This document shows, one piece after another, positions 36,973-47,198 of a stretch of 64,000 nt of DNA. This DNA comes from Paenarthrobacter nicotinovorans (GTDB taxonomy: Bacteria; Actinomycetota; Actinomycetes; Actinomycetales; Micrococcaceae), in NCBI RefSeq assembly GCF_021919345.1, contig NZ_CP089293.1:2170001-2234000 (forward strand), written 5' to 3'. Every line of letters starts with the position of its first letter. Positions within the stretch are counted from its first letter, which is position 1. Position numbers and translations under genes: made by a program. The notes beneath the pieces were generated by a model. That model ran no database searches. It saw only the letters and a list, made by a program, of their open reading frames with translations, and had not been told where the DNA came from.

Positions 36973-38250
36973 GTGAAATCGTGGATCTCCCGCCCTGTAC
37001 CTGAGCTGCCCGGCAGCATGCCGCCCATCCGGCTGTACGACACCGCCGTCGGCCGTGTCGTGGAGGTGGAGCGGCAGGCGGAACAATCCATGTACGTCTG
37101 TGGCATCACGCCCTACGACGCTACGCACATGGGCCATGCTGCAAGCTATGTCTCGTTCGATCTGCTGAACCGGGCGTGGCGCGACGCGGGCGTCCGGGTC
37201 TCCTACGTCCAGAACGTTACGGACGTCGACGACCCCCTCCTGGAGCGGGCCACCGCAACGGGCGTTGACTGGCGTGATCTGGCACAAAGCCAGATCGACC
37301 TGTTCCAAACCGACATGGATGCCCTGAACGTTCTCGCACCAAATCACTACATCGGTGCCGTCGAGGCCATCCCCGACATCGTGCCCGCCATCGAGAAACT
37401 CATCGCCGACGGTGTCGCCTATCGCGTCCAGGGCAGCGACGGCGAGCCCGACGGCGACGTCTACTACGACGTCGAAACCGCCGGAAAGCGCTCCAGCGCC
37501 ACTGACGCCTGGAAGCTGGGCGAGGTCTCCGGCCTGGGCGAAACCGAAATGCTCACGTTGTTCGCCGAGCGCGGGGGAGACCCCACCCGGCCAGGCAAGC
37601 GAAACGCGCTGGACCCCCTGCTGTGGCGGGTCGCCCGTGACGGTGAGCCCAGCTGGCCGGGAGCAGGTCTCGGAGCCGGCAGGCCGGGATGGCACATCGA
37701 ATGTACCGTGATCGCGCAGAAGTACCTCCCTGCGCCATTCACAGTGCAGGGTGGGGGATCGGACCTGATTTTCCCCCACCACGAAATGGGAGCCGGCCAC
37801 GCCTATTCACTCTCCGGCGTTCCGCTGGCCCGCCACTACTGCCACGCCGGCATGGTGGGTCTGGACGGCGAAAAGATGAGCAAGTCAAAGGGAAACCTGG
37901 TGCTCGTTTCCAAACTCCGCGCAGCCGGTGAAGAACCTGCCGCCATCCGCCTGGCAATCCTTGCCAACCACTACCGCTCGGACTGGTCCTGGACCAATGA
38001 GGGTTTTGCTGCAGCCAAGGACAGGCTCGCACTCTGGCGGGCAGCTCTGGAACAGGCCACGGCCGGTTCGGCGGGCAACCTCGTTTCCGCCATGCGGGAT
38101 GAACTGGCCAACGACCTCAACGCCCCCGGCGCGCTGGCCGTCGTCGACCAGTGGGCCAAGGACGCCGTAAGCAACGGGGCGGAAGCGTCCGCCCAGGACG
38201 CGGCACTGGTTTCCGACGCCATCGACGCTTTACTCGGGGTGGAACTCTAA
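36973..38250 (+). CDS. mshC: Mycothiol ligase: L-cysteine:1D-myo-inosityl 2-amino-2-deoxy-alpha-D-glucopyranoside ligase
   Basis: 425 aa class I cysteinyl-tRNA-synthetase-like enzyme that joins cysteine to GlcN-inositol with ATP, in mycothiol synthesis. Cys43 in [15 protein letters not shown] is the zinc ligand, followed by the HMGH version of the HIGH motif. KMSKS is at residues 301-305. It is shorter than CysS and lacks the tRNA anticodon-binding region, as expected for MshC. Followed by a strong bidirectional terminator. Confidence 0.97.
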   Translation: MKSWISRPVPELPGSMPPIRLYDTAVGRVVEVERQAEQSMYVCGITPYDATHMGHAASYVSFDLLNRAWRDAGVRVSYVQNVTDVDDPLLERATATGVDWRDLAQSQIDLFQTDMDALNVLAPNHYIGAVEAIPDIVPAIEKLIADGVAYRVQGSDGEPDGDVYYDVETAGKRSSATDAWKLGEVSGLGETEMLTLFAERGGDPTRPGKRNALDPLLWRVARDGEPSWPGAGLGAGRPGWHIECTVIAQKYLPAPFTVQGGGSDLIFPHHEMGAGHAYSLSGVPLARHYCHAGMVGLDGEKMSKSKGNLVLVSKLRAAGEEPAAIRLAILANHYRSDWSWTNEGFAAAKDRLALWRAALEQATAGSAGNLVSAMRDELANDLNAPGALAVVDQWAKDAVSNGAEASAQDAALVSDAIDALLGVEL

Positions 38251-38270
38251 GTCCCGAACCCCGGCAAAAA

Positions 38271-38305
38271 GAACGGCCCCGACGAATGTCGGGGCCGTTC
38301 CTTTT
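38271..38305. terminator. Bidirectional terminator between mshC and the PAC2 gene
   Basis: Perfect 13-bp stem (38271-38283 with 38288-38300), GAAT loop, CTTTT on one side and a run of A residues on the other. It lies between convergent genes. Confidence 0.92.
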
Positions 38306-38319
38306 GCGGTACGGGTTCC

Positions 38320-39225
38320 TTACGGGCGCTCTTTACCGCGTCGCTTAAGGTAACGCTCGAATTCCCGGGCAATGGACTCACCGGAGGCTTCCGGAAGGTC
38401 TGCTGTGTCCTTCGCTTCCTCCAACTGGCGCACATACGCGGCAATTTCAGGGTCTTCCGTTGCAAGTTCATCCACCCCGCGTTCCCATGCCTCAGACTCC
38501 TCGGCGAGTGCATGGCTGTCCAGTGGTACCTGGAGCAGATCCTCGATCCGGTGCAGGATAGCAAGCTGGGCTTTGGGGGAGGGCGGCTGCGCAACGTAGT
38601 GCGGGACTGCCGCCCACAGGGATACCGTCGGCAGGCCCGCCAGCAAGGCGAATTCGGCAAGGACTCCCACGATGCCTACGGGGCCCTCGTACTGTGATGC
38701 TTCCAGGTTGAGGCGTTCCCGCAAGGAGTTGTCTTCGGTGGTGGTGCTGACCGGAATGGGCCGGCTGTGCGGAACGTCGGCAAGCAACGCGCCCACCAGG
38801 ATGACGGCGTCCACCTTCAGTGCTTCAGCGTGCACCAAAAGTTCGGTTGTGTAGGCGCGCCACCGGTAGGAAGGTTCAGTTCCGAGGACAAAAACGACGT
38901 CCACGTTGCTGTCGGGAACGGCTGCCTTATAGATCCGGGTCGATGGCCATTTAACTTTGCGGGCACCTGAAGAAGTGCGCCGCACGGTGGGCCTGGTGAA
39001 CTGGAAATCGTAATATTCCTCGGCGTCCACGGTGGCAACCTTCTTGCCGTCCCATAGTTTGTTCAGGTAGTGCAGGGCATCGCTGGCAGCTTCACCGGCG
39101 TCGTTCCAGCCCTCAAATGCAGCGATCATTACGGTGACACGCTGGCCTTCCGCGGGTTCCTTCAGGAAACGCTCGGGCTCCGCGGTGATGTCCTGCCCTT
39201 CGGGGGTCCCGTCCACACTGTTCAT
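38320..39225 (-). CDS. PAC2 family protein
   Basis: 301 aa cytoplasmic protein with the PAC2 fold: VTVMIAAFEGWNDAGEAA at the start, LGTEPSYRWRAYTTELL in the middle, then LLADVPHSRPIP and SLWAAVPHY. In eukaryotes PAC2 assists proteasome assembly; actinobacterial relatives are of unknown function, and its position a few kb from the proteasome genes is suggestive only. The ATG has TAGGGT 6 nt upstream (39232-39237), a leaderless start. Charged C-terminal helical tail. Confidence 0.92.
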   Translation of the reverse strand: MNSVDGTPEGQDITAEPERFLKEPAEGQRVTVMIAAFEGWNDAGEAASDALHYLNKLWDGKKVATVDAEEYYDFQFTRPTVRRTSSGARKVKWPSTRIYKAAVPDSNVDVVFVLGTEPSYRWRAYTTELLVHAEALKVDAVILVGALLADVPHSRPIPVSTTTEDNSLRERLNLEASQYEGPVGIVGVLAEFALLAGLPTVSLWAAVPHYVAQPPSPKAQLAILHRIEDLLQVPLDSHALAEESEAWERGVDELATEDPEIAAYVRQLEEAKDTADLPEASGESIAREFERYLKRRGKERP

Positions 39226-39231
39226 CCACTC

Positions 39232-39237
39232 ACCCTA
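39232..39237 (-). promoter_or_regulatory. -10 box (TAGGGT) of the PAC2 gene
   Basis: Ends 6 nt before the ATG at 39225 on the minus strand; leaderless arrangement. Confidence 0.5.
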
Positions 39238-39335
39238 CGTCGAAGACCCTGATGGATGCATGGCATTTCGTGTCAACGCGTGTCCCATATTCGCCCACAG
39301 CACAACGCCAGGACTGTCGACCACCAGGTTCCACG

Positions 39336-39341
39336 TAGACT
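39336..39341 (+). promoter_or_regulatory. -10 box (TAGACT) of the HAD phosphatase gene
   Basis: Ends 7 nt before the ATG at 39349 and decides that start over an upstream ATG at 39256. Confidence 0.55.
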
Positions 39342-39348
39342 GGAAACC

Positions 39349-40068
39349 ATGCATTCGTTACCCAGCCAGCCCCTCCTCAAAGCCGTGCTCTGGGATATGG
39401 ATGGCACACTCGTGGATACCGAACCCTATTGGATCGCTGCCGAACGAGCCTTGGTGGAGTCGTATGGCGGCACTTGGTCGCACCAGCAGGCCATGCAGCT
39501 TGTGGGACAGTCCCTGCTTCATTCGGCTGCCGTTCTGCAGGCCGCCGGTGTCGGGCTTGAGGCCCGTGAAATCGTGGACACCCTCAGCGCGCAAGTCATC
39601 GCCGAGGTTCGCCGGGAAGTCCCGTGGCGGCCAGGCGCGCGTGAACTGCTGGATGAGCTTCACACCGCGGGCATCCGTTGCGCGCTGGTGACCATGTCGG
39701 AAGGCCCCCTCGCCGGCGTGGTGGTGGAGAGCCTACCCAAGCCCTACTTCGAGTTCATGGTCACAGGCGACACCGTCACCAACGGCAAGCCGCACCCGGA
39801 GGCCTACCTGACGGCGGTCGAACGCCTTAGGCTGGACGACCCCTCCCTGACCATCCACCATTGCGTGGCCTTGGAAGATTCCGTACCCGGCGCTACTGCC
39901 GCCATCGCTTCAGGCGTCATAACGGTGGGAATTCCGCATCAGGTACCCCTGCCGGAGGACCCCCGCATGATCACGTGGCCCACTCTCGCGGGCCGGACCA
40001 CCTCGGACGTCGAGCAGCTGGTTTTCGACCGCTTCCCGTCAGTCAACCTCGTTGAAGGGGCCAACTAG
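39349..40068 (+). CDS. HAD superfamily hydrolase (beta-phosphoglucomutase-like phosphatase)
   Basis: 239 aa. Motif I WDMDGTLVDTEPYW holds the nucleophile Asp, motif II is in ALVTMSE, NGKPHPEAYL the Lys of motif III, and ALEDSVPGA motif IV. A helical cap sits between motifs I and II (subfamily I). Substrate is a phosphorylated metabolite not deducible here. ATG 39349 has a leaderless -10 box. The next gene's GTG follows the stop with no gap, so the two are co-transcribed. Confidence 0.93.
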   Translation: MHSLPSQPLLKAVLWDMDGTLVDTEPYWIAAERALVESYGGTWSHQQAMQLVGQSLLHSAAVLQAAGVGLEAREIVDTLSAQVIAEVRREVPWRPGARELLDELHTAGIRCALVTMSEGPLAGVVVESLPKPYFEFMVTGDTVTNGKPHPEAYLTAVERLRLDDPSLTIHHCVALEDSVPGATAAIASGVITVGIPHQVPLPEDPRMITWPTLAGRTTSDVEQLVFDRFPSVNLVEGAN

Positions 40069-41232
40069 GTGAGCAGTCCCACCACTCCGCACCATGTTGT
40101 GACAAAGCGGGAAGGCATCCCACTGGGCAGGATCGCCGGCGTTCCTGTGTACCTGGCATATTCGTGGTTCGTTATCGCCGCCATCACGGTTGTCTTCTAC
40201 GGCCCGGTTGTCATTGACTTGTTCCCGGGCATTGGCAACTGGGGATACCTGGTTGGGCTGGCCATCGCCTTGCTGCTTGCTGTGTCGGTGCTGATCCACG
40301 AACTGGCACACGCGCTGAGCGCCCGGGCGTTCGGGTGGCCCAGCGAGAAAATCGTCCTCAATCTCTGGGGCGGGCACACGCAGTTCGAGAACTTCACGGC
40401 TTCCCCGGGCCGCTCCGTCACCGTTGCCCTGGCGGGACCGGCTTCAAACTTCGTCATCGCCGGAGTGATGTGGGCGATTCTGTCAACGGACACCCTGACC
40501 GGCGTACCCGCCATGCTCGCGGACATCCTGCGACTGGCAAACCTGGTGATCGGTATCTTCAACGTCCTGCCCGGTATGCCGCTGGACGGCGGCCGGCTGG
40601 TGGAATCCGCTGTATGGAAAGCCACCGGCAGCCAGGACAAGGGAACCATTGCAGCCGGCTGGTCGGGCCGGATCATCGTGGTTGCCCTGGTCATCTGGTT
40701 CATCGTTGTGCCCTTCCTGCAAGGGCAGCTCCCCAACCTGATGTACACCGTCATTACTGTCCTCGTCTGCGGTTTCCTGTGGATGAGCGCTTCGAGCTCC
40801 ATCCATCACGCGAAGCTGCGCAGCAGGCTGTATCTGGTCAGTGCCGCCGGTCTGGCAGAGCCCGCTGTCGGCGTGCCGAACACGGCTACCGTGGCTGATG
40901 TCCTGGCCATCGCACCCGCGGGGAGTCCCGCCGTCGTGATCTGCGGCCCCGATGGCAGGCCGCAAGGAGTGGTGGACAGCGGTGCCACCGCCAGCGTCCC
41001 GCCGGAAGCCACGACGACGACGCCCGTCACCGCGGTTGCCCACGCCCTGGCAGCAGGGGCTTACGTCCCGGAATGGTCAAAGGGGCAGGAACTGATCCAG
41101 TACTTGGCTCGCCTGGAGGGCGGCGAATACGCTGTGGTGGACCATAACGGAATCGTCACCGGCCTTCTCCGCCAGGAGGCCGTAGTGACAGCCATAACAG
41201 GTAAGGAAGCCCGCAGGAGCGGCCGCCCCTGA
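40069..41232 (+). CDS. Site-2-protease-like M50 family intramembrane metallopeptidase
   Basis: 387 aa. About six hydrophobic segments. The zinc site is HELAH in LIHELAHALSARAFG, and the third ligand Asp is in PLDGGRL. A C-terminal soluble region (about 270-385) looks like a degenerate CBS-domain pair. Relatives cut membrane-bound regulators within the bilayer; the target is unknown. GTG start immediately after the HAD stop codon. Confidence 0.9.
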   Translation: MSSPTTPHHVVTKREGIPLGRIAGVPVYLAYSWFVIAAITVVFYGPVVIDLFPGIGNWGYLVGLAIALLLAVSVLIHELAHALSARAFGWPSEKIVLNLWGGHTQFENFTASPGRSVTVALAGPASNFVIAGVMWAILSTDTLTGVPAMLADILRLANLVIGIFNVLPGMPLDGGRLVESAVWKATGSQDKGTIAAGWSGRIIVVALVIWFIVVPFLQGQLPNLMYTVITVLVCGFLWMSASSSIHHAKLRSRLYLVSAAGLAEPAVGVPNTATVADVLAIAPAGSPAVVICGPDGRPQGVVDSGATASVPPEATTTTPVTAVAHALAAGAYVPEWSKGQELIQYLARLEGGEYAVVDHNGIVTGLLRQEAVVTAITGKEARRSGRP

Positions 41233-41345
41233 CCACGCGCCCGGTAGAGTTACATGCCGGTCGTCAAAGCAAAGAACCCATTGTGCCTGGCGCCACCAGC
41301 CAGCAACACGTCGCGGCCCAGCCGTACAAGAGCGAGGAAAACCAC

Positions 41346-42410
41346 ATGAGCAGCGAAACCGCCGCCCCCGAGGCCAGCGCAGGCCCTGACGAGGCAGCCA
41401 CAGGCTCCGCCCCGCAGCCGACGGGCGCTGCGCGGCGTCGCGGGCCGTTCCGCGTGGGCGAGCGGGTCCAGCTCACTGACGAACGCGGCCGCATGAACAC
41501 CATCACGCTGGAAGTCGGCGGGGCGTTCCACACCCACCGCGGTTTCCTGAACCACGATGAAATCATCGGCAAAGTGGACGGTTCCGTGGTCAGCAACAAC
41601 GTCGGCCAGCAGTACCAGACTCTGCGCCCGCTGTTGTCCGACTTCGTCTTGTCCATGCCGCGTGGGGCCGCAGTTGTCTACCCCAAAGACGCCGGCCAGA
41701 TTGTCACCATGGCCGATATCTTCCCCGGAGCACGGGTTGTGGAAGCAGGCGTTGGATCCGGCGCGCTGTCCATTTCCCTGCTCCGTGCAGTTGGCGATGG
41801 TGGCTACCTGCACTCCTTCGAACGCCGCGAAGAATTCGCGGACATTGCCAGGGGCAACGTCGAGACAATCTTCGGCGGCCCCCACCCTGCCTGGCAGATT
41901 TCCCTCGGTGATTTCCAGGAGGAAGTCGTTAAGGCCGAAGCACCCGGGTCCGTGGACCGGGTCGTCCTGGACATGCTTGCCCCGTGGGAGTGCTTGGACG
42001 CGGTGGCGACGGTCCTGGCCCCTGGCGGCGTCTGGATCAACTACGTAGCCACTGTTACCCAGTTGTCCCGCACGGCTGAGGCCATCCGCGCTGATGGACG
42101 CTTTACCGAGCCTGACGCCTGGGAGTCCATGGTCCGCGGCTGGCACCTCGAAGGCCTGGCCGTCCGTCCCGACCACCGCATGGTGGCCCACACCGGCTTC
42201 CTGCTGGTCACCCGCCGGCTGGCTGATGGCGTAACCGGGATTTCCGTGAAGCGTCGTCCTTCCAAGACCGAATTCAGCGAAGAGGACCTCAACGCCTGGA
42301 CCCCCGGCGCAGTCGGGGAACGCTCCGTATCGGACAAAAAGCTCCGCCGGGCCGCCCGTGACGCCATCGCCGGCACCAACGTCCAGGACGACCCCACGGT
42401 CACAAACTGA
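41346..42410 (+). CDS. trmI: tRNA (adenine-58-N1)-methyltransferase
   Basis: 354 aa S-adenosylmethionine-dependent enzyme forming m1A58 in the tRNA T-loop, homologue of Rv2118c. VVEAGVGSGALSISLLRAVG is the SAM-binding motif I, and VDRVVLDMLAPWE motif IV. An Ala/Pro-rich N-terminal extension of about 35 residues and a disordered C-terminal tail flank the core. ATG 41346 follows GAGGAAA. Position directly before arc is the conserved actinobacterial order. TAGAGT about 95 bp upstream may be its -10 box. Confidence 0.93.
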   Translation: MSSETAAPEASAGPDEAATGSAPQPTGAARRRGPFRVGERVQLTDERGRMNTITLEVGGAFHTHRGFLNHDEIIGKVDGSVVSNNVGQQYQTLRPLLSDFVLSMPRGAAVVYPKDAGQIVTMADIFPGARVVEAGVGSGALSISLLRAVGDGGYLHSFERREEFADIARGNVETIFGGPHPAWQISLGDFQEEVVKAEAPGSVDRVVLDMLAPWECLDAVATVLAPGGVWINYVATVTQLSRTAEAIRADGRFTEPDAWESMVRGWHLEGLAVRPDHRMVAHTGFLLVTRRLADGVTGISVKRRPSKTEFSEEDLNAWTPGAVGERSVSDKKLRRAARDAIAGTNVQDDPTVTN

Positions 42411-42452
42411 AAAGGTCACAATAGGGTCCGTATTCCGGATGTCACCCAGCAC

Positions 42453-42490
42453 CCTGCGCTTTTCGGGACTAAGGTCTTGTTAAGCGCAGG
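42453..42490. promoter_or_regulatory. Inverted repeat around the arc promoter
   Basis: CCTGCGCTT (42453-42461) and its exact reverse complement (42482-42490), 20 nt apart. Between them lies TAAGGT (42470-42475), a good -10 candidate. Could be an operator or a hairpin in the transcript's edge. Confidence 0.45.
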
Positions 42491-42506
42491 AAGGGGCTGA
42501 TGAATC

Positions 42507-44315
42507 GTGGATACGCCAAACAACGACCTTGGACGGCCGACGCCGGAGGATGCAAACACAGCGGCAGAGGAGAGGGCGGACCGGGGTCCCGCCCCGGTTC
42601 AGCCGCAGGAACCTTCGACGGACCTGACTGTTGCCGAACGGCAGATCAACATCCTTCGGGACAAACTCCGCCACATTGACCGCCAGCTGGCTGCCGCCAC
42701 GCAGAACAACAGCAAGCTTGTCAGCATGCTGGAAACGGCCAAAGCCGAAATACTTCGACTCAAAGGGGCACTGGAGCAAGAAGGACAGCCGCCCTACAGC
42801 TTCGGCACGGTGCTCCAGATCAACCCCCGGAAGCAGCCGGCCCCCGGTAACTCCGGGCAGGCGGCCACCGAAGAGTCAGTGGACATCTTCAATGCGGGCC
42901 GAAAGATGCGGGTGGGCGTCAGCCCGCTGGTGAACCTCAACCAGCTGGCTGTCGGTCAGGAAGTCCTGCTCAATGAGGCGCTCCTTATCGTGGCAGGGCT
43001 CGGATACGAGCGGGCCGGCGAGCTGGTCACCCTGAAGGAAATGCTGGGCAAGGACCGCGCCTTGGTGGTCGGCCGCGCCGACGAAGAACGGGTGGTCCGG
43101 CTCTCCGGTGCCCTCCAGGAACTTCACTTGAAGGTCGGCGACGCCTTGTCACTGGACTCGCGGACGGGTTACGCCTTGGAGAAGGTCCCGCGCGCCGAAG
43201 TGGAGAACCTGGTCCTGGAGGAAGTCCCGGACATCACCTACCAGGACATCGGCGGACTTGGTCCCCAGATCGAACAAATCCGCGACGCCGTCGAACTGCC
43301 GTTCCTGCATCCGGACCTTTACCGCGAACATGGCCTGAAGGCCCCCAAGGGAATCCTGCTCTACGGCCCTCCGGGTTGCGGCAAGACCCTCATCGCCAAA
43401 GCGGTGGCAAACTCCCTTGCGGCCCGCGCGGCAGAACGCGCCGGCAACACCGACCTCAAGAGCTACTTCCTGAACATCAAGGGCCCCGAGCTCCTGGACA
43501 AGTACGTGGGCGAGACTGAGCGCCACATCCGCCTGATTTTTGCGCGGGCCCGCGAAAAGGCCTCGGACGGCAGCCCCGTCGTAGTTTTCTTCGATGAGAT
43601 GGACTCCCTCTTCCGCACCCGCGGCACCGGGGTCTCATCCGACGTCGAAACCACCATCGTGCCGCAGCTGCTCAGCGAAATCGACGGCGTGGAGCGTTTG
43701 GACAACGTGATCGTCATCGGTGCCTCCAACCGCGAGGACATGATCGATCCCGCCATCCTCCGTCCGGGACGGCTGGACGTAAAAGTAAAGATCCAGCGGC
43801 CTGATGCCGAAGCAGCGGCGGACATTTTCGGCAAGTACATCACCACGGACCTGCCGTTCCATGCCCAGGACCTCGCCGAGTACGGGGGAGACGTCCAGGC
43901 CACAGTGGATGCCATGGTCCAGCGCACCGTGGAAGCCATGTATTCCACCGAGAAGTCCAATGAATACCTCGAGGTCACGTACGCCAACGGTGACACCGAG
44001 ATGCTCTACTTCAAGGACTTCAATTCGGGTGCCGTCGTCCAGAACGTGGTGGACAGAGCCAAAAAGTACGCCATCAAGGACCTTCTGACCAACAACCAGA
44101 AGGGTCTTCGGATCGAGCACCTGCTGCGCGCGGTGGTGGATGAGTTCCGCGAGCACGAGGACATGCCGAACACCACGAACCCTGATGACTGGGCACGGAT
44201 TTCGGGCAAGAAGGGTGAACGGATCACTTACATCCGTACCATCGTCCAGGGCAAGGCCGGTCAGGAACCGGGCAAGTCCATCGAAACCACAGCCAACACG
44301 GGCCAGTACCTGTGA
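42507..44315 (+). CDS. arc: Proteasome-associated AAA ATPase (ARC/Mpa)
   Basis: 602 aa ring ATPase that unfolds pupylated proteins into the 20S proteasome. Residues about 40-95 are the coiled coil that binds Pup, then OB-fold interdomain to about 235. The AAA module has Walker A GPPGCGKT at about 286-293 and Walker [10 protein letters not shown]. The C-terminus ends GQYL, with the penultimate Tyr used to open the proteasome gate. GTG start after GGAAGGGG, which is a little far upstream. It overlaps dop by GTGA. Confidence 0.97.
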   Translation: MDTPNNDLGRPTPEDANTAAEERADRGPAPVQPQEPSTDLTVAERQINILRDKLRHIDRQLAAATQNNSKLVSMLETAKAEILRLKGALEQEGQPPYSFGTVLQINPRKQPAPGNSGQAATEESVDIFNAGRKMRVGVSPLVNLNQLAVGQEVLLNEALLIVAGLGYERAGELVTLKEMLGKDRALVVGRADEERVVRLSGALQELHLKVGDALSLDSRTGYALEKVPRAEVENLVLEEVPDITYQDIGGLGPQIEQIRDAVELPFLHPDLYREHGLKAPKGILLYGPPGCGKTLIAKAVANSLAARAAERAGNTDLKSYFLNIKGPELLDKYVGETERHIRLIFARAREKASDGSPVVVFFDEMDSLFRTRGTGVSSDVETTIVPQLLSEIDGVERLDNVIVIGASNREDMIDPAILRPGRLDVKVKIQRPDAEAAADIFGKYITTDLPFHAQDLAEYGGDVQATVDAMVQRTVEAMYSTEKSNEYLEVTYANGDTEMLYFKDFNSGAVVQNVVDRAKKYAIKDLLTNNQKGLRIEHLLRAVVDEFREHEDMPNTTNPDDWARISGKKGERITYIRTIVQGKAGQEPGKSIETTANTGQYL

Positions 44316-45985
44316 CAGCAAGACCCGAAGGTACACAGGCCGGAAGCTTGCCTGCAGGCGGTGCCATGCGTGTCATGGGCTCGGAAACGGAATACGGTAT
44401 CCACGCGCCGTCGGCACCCGGCGCGAACGCCACCATGATGTCCGCCAGGATCATCCAGGCCTACGCCACTGTGACCCGGCAACGGGCGGCAGGAGGAGCG
44501 GAGACGCGTTGGGACTACACCGACGAAGAGCCGCTGCACGACGCCCGGGGCTGGACCGTGGACCGCGCGGCTGCCGACCCCAGCCAGCTCACCGACCAGC
44601 CACCGGTTCTCGACGCCGAAGCCGTCGCCTTGGCGTACGGCCGGCAGGAACTGGAACTGGATGGCGCGGATGAATCTGGTTCGCTGCTGATGAACATGGT
44701 CCTGGGCAACGGTGCGCGTCTCTACGTGGACCATGCGCACCCGGAGTATTCCAGCCCGGAGGTCACCAACCCCAGGGATGCCGTGACCTGGGATGCAGCC
44801 GGCGACGTCGTAGCGCTTGCCACAGTCCGGAAGGTTGCTGCTGATACCAGCCTGCCTGCCATAAACCTCTACAAGAACAACACCGACAACAAGTCGGTCT
44901 CCTATGGCTCACACGAGAACTACCTCATGCCACGTTCGGTTCCATTCGGTGACATCATCCGGGGCCTGACGCCGTTCTTCGTGTCCCGGCAGGTGACCTG
45001 CGGTGCTGGTCGCGTGGGCTTGGGGCAGGACAGTTCCACCCCCGGTTACCAGATCAGCCAACGGGCCGATTTCTTCGAAGCGGAGGTGGGGCTGGAGACC
45101 ACGATCCGCCGTCCCATCATCAACACCCGGGACGAACCGCACGCCACGGCGGACAAGTATCGCCGCTTGCACGTCATCATCGGGGACGCGAACCTCAGCC
45201 AGGCCTCCAACTACCTCAAGTTCGGGACCACAGCCATGGTCCTGAGCCTCATTGAAGCCGGTCAGGCGCCCAAAATCGAGGTCCACGAGCCGGTCCAGGC
45301 GCTTCAGGCCGTCAGCCATGACACAACGCTTGCTGCTACAGTCCGGCTGCTGGATGGACGCAGGGTGACGGCCCTGGACCTTCAATGGATGTACTACGAG
45401 GCCGCGGCAAAACTTGCCCAGGAAACCGGCGTGGCTGATTCGGTGACCGGAGACGGCCACACCCACGACGTCCTCCTGCGCTGGGAATCCACTTTGACTG
45501 CTCTGGGATCCGATGTCGGATCTGCGGCGTCTTCCGTGGAGTGGGTGGCCAAGAAATCGATCCTGGAAGGGTACCGGAACAGGGACGGACTGGGCTGGGA
45601 CGATGCCAGGCTTGGCCTGGTGGACCTGCAGTGGTCCGATATCCGGCCCGAGAAAGGGCTGTACTACCGGCTGCTGTCCAACAACCGCATGACGCGCGTG
45701 GTGGACGACGCCGACATCGCCCGGGCGGTGACGGAGCCGCCGTCGGACACCCGCGCATATTTCCGCGGCCGGTGCGTTTCGAGGTTCGGCCGGGACGTTG
45801 TCGGCGCCAGCTGGGACTCGGTCATTTTCGACGTTCCAGGGCTGGGAAAGCTCCAACGGGTACCAACCCGCGAGCCCTTGCGGGGGACGCAGGCCCTGAC
45901 CGGCGCATTGTTCGACCGCCACCAGGATGCCGGTGCGTTCCTGGCCGAATTGCTGGGCCAGAATCCGCCGGCGGCAAGGGCCTGA
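44312..45985 (+). CDS. dop: Pup deamidase / depupylase
   Basis: 557 aa glutamine-synthetase-fold enzyme. It deamidates the C-terminal Gln of Pup to Glu and also removes Pup from substrates. [10 protein letters not shown] carries the conserved Glu of the ATP/Mg site. [19 protein letters not shown] and [12 protein letters not shown] are the shared Dop/PafA core. The extra stretch near residues 50-90 fits the Dop loop that PafA lacks. GTG start overlaps the arc stop. A 120-bp gap to pup follows. Confidence 0.96.
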   Translation: MTARPEGTQAGSLPAGGAMRVMGSETEYGIHAPSAPGANATMMSARIIQAYATVTRQRAAGGAETRWDYTDEEPLHDARGWTVDRAAADPSQLTDQPPVLDAEAVALAYGRQELELDGADESGSLLMNMVLGNGARLYVDHAHPEYSSPEVTNPRDAVTWDAAGDVVALATVRKVAADTSLPAINLYKNNTDNKSVSYGSHENYLMPRSVPFGDIIRGLTPFFVSRQVTCGAGRVGLGQDSSTPGYQISQRADFFEAEVGLETTIRRPIINTRDEPHATADKYRRLHVIIGDANLSQASNYLKFGTTAMVLSLIEAGQAPKIEVHEPVQALQAVSHDTTLAATVRLLDGRRVTALDLQWMYYEAAAKLAQETGVADSVTGDGHTHDVLLRWESTLTALGSDVGSAASSVEWVAKKSILEGYRNRDGLGWDDARLGLVDLQWSDIRPEKGLYYRLLSNNRMTRVVDDADIARAVTEPPSDTRAYFRGRCVSRFGRDVVGASWDSVIFDVPGLGKLQRVPTREPLRGTQALTGALFDRHQDAGAFLAELLGQNPPAARA

Positions 45986-46065
45986 GAACGTGTCCGGCAC
46001 AGCAACATTCGTACTTGTCCAAAGCCGTACGAAGCGGCCCGCAGCGTGGCAATATGGCAGTAGGA

Positions 46066-46086
46066 AGTCCCCAATTTCAGGGGACT
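46066..46086 (+). promoter_or_regulatory. Hairpin in the pup leader
   Basis: AGTCCCC (46066-46072) pairs with GGGGACT (46080-46086) around a 7-nt loop, about 20 nt before the pup ATG and just before its GGGAGAAAG ribosome site. Confidence 0.4.
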
Positions 46087-46105
46087 GACAGTAGGGAGAA
46101 AGAAA

Positions 46106-46309
46106 ATGGCAGCTCAGGAACAGCAACAACCACAGTCACGGGAAACCGAAGCAGAAGTGGACGTCCCGGAGGCTCCGCCTGCAGCGCCCGAAGCCCAGGC
46201 ATCCGAGGCAACACAGGGCGTGGATGATCTCCTCGACGAAATCGACGGCGTGCTGGAATCCAATGCCGAAGAATTCGTCAGGGCTTTCGTCCAAAAGGGC
46301 GGCCAGTAA
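46106..46309 (+). CDS. pup: Prokaryotic ubiquitin-like protein Pup
   Basis: 67 aa, normal size. Disordered, Gln/Glu-rich N-terminal half (opens the ATPase), helical second half with DDLLDEIDGVLESNAEEF that binds the Arc coiled coil, and C-terminal VQKGGQ. It ends in Gln, so Dop must deamidate it before PafA can attach it to lysines of target proteins. ATG has GGGAGAAAG upstream. A hairpin sits in the leader. Confidence 0.97.
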   Translation: MAAQEQQQPQSRETEAEVDVPEAPPAAPEAQASEATQGVDDLLDEIDGVLESNAEEFVRAFVQKGGQ

Positions 46310-46387
46310 CCGGCCCGTACAAGGATTCACAACCCGGACGGCGTGAGGCCGCCGGGCACCGGAACGCAGAGTCGAAGGAGTGCAGCA

Positions 46388-47197
46388 ATGCAGGACCCAT
46401 CAAACGGCCCCCTGGCCACCCAGGCAACGTCTTCATTTACCGAGCATCTCCAACGCTCTCGTCCTGAACTCCTTCCCTTCAGCCAGGCGCTTCCCGCCGG
46501 CACCGTGCCGTCATCGCCGCACGCCACCACGATCGTCGCACTGACGTATGCGGGCGGCGTGCTGATGGCGGGCGATCGCCGCGCCACGATGGGCAATGTC
46601 ATCGCCAGCCGGCACATCGAGAAAGTTTTTCCGGCCGATGAATATTCGGTGCTGGGCATCGCCGGCACGGCCGGCCTGGCCATCGACATCACCAGGCTGT
46701 TCCAGGTGGAGCTGGAGCACTACGAAAAAATAGAGGGAACGCTCCTGAGCCTGGTGGGCAAGGCCAACCGCCTGGGGGCCATGATCCGCGGAAATCTCCC
46801 GATGGCGATGCAGGGGATGGCCGTTATCCCGCTGTTCGCCGGATTCGACCACGTCAGCGGTATTGGCCGGCTGTTCTCCTACGACGTCACGGGCGGCCGC
46901 TATGAAGAACAGGAACACCACTCAGTAGGCTCAGGATCGGTGTTTGCCAGGGGCGCCCTGAAGAAGCTGTGGAAGCCCAACCTCTCCGAGGAAGACGCGG
47001 TCGCTGTTGCAGTCGAAGCCCTGTACGACGCCGCGGACGACGATTCCGCGACCGGCGGTCCGGACCCTGTCCGCCAACTTTGGCCGGTGGTCTATACCGT
47101 GAACAGAGCCGGTAACCGAAGGGTCCCGGAGCGCGACCTCGCAGCAATCGCCGGAGCAATCGTTGAATCGCGCGCCATCGCCGGACGGGAGGCCTGA
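46388..47197 (+). CDS. prcB: 20S proteasome beta subunit
   Basis: 269 aa precursor. A propeptide of 46 residues ends at PSSPHA, and Thr47 in [17 protein letters not shown] becomes the N-terminal nucleophile after self-cleavage. Asp and Lys partners of the Thr protease are in AGDRRAT and the following strand. ATG 46388 follows GAAGGAG; a frame extending to 46343 adds unrelated residues. It lies next to prcA with 1 bp between them. Confidence 0.97.
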   Translation: MQDPSNGPLATQATSSFTEHLQRSRPELLPFSQALPAGTVPSSPHATTIVALTYAGGVLMAGDRRATMGNVIASRHIEKVFPADEYSVLGIAGTAGLAIDITRLFQVELEHYEKIEGTLLSLVGKANRLGAMIRGNLPMAMQGMAVIPLFAGFDHVSGIGRLFSYDVTGGRYEEQEHHSVGSGSVFARGALKKLWKPNLSEEDAVAVAVEALYDAADDDSATGGPDPVRQLWPVVYTVNRAGNRRVPERDLAAIAGAIVESRAIAGREA

Positions 47198-47198
47198 C

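Noticed and set aside
36625..37800. A 391-codon minus-strand frame over uppP and mshC
   Set aside because: Spans two real genes and their gap in antisense; no motif.
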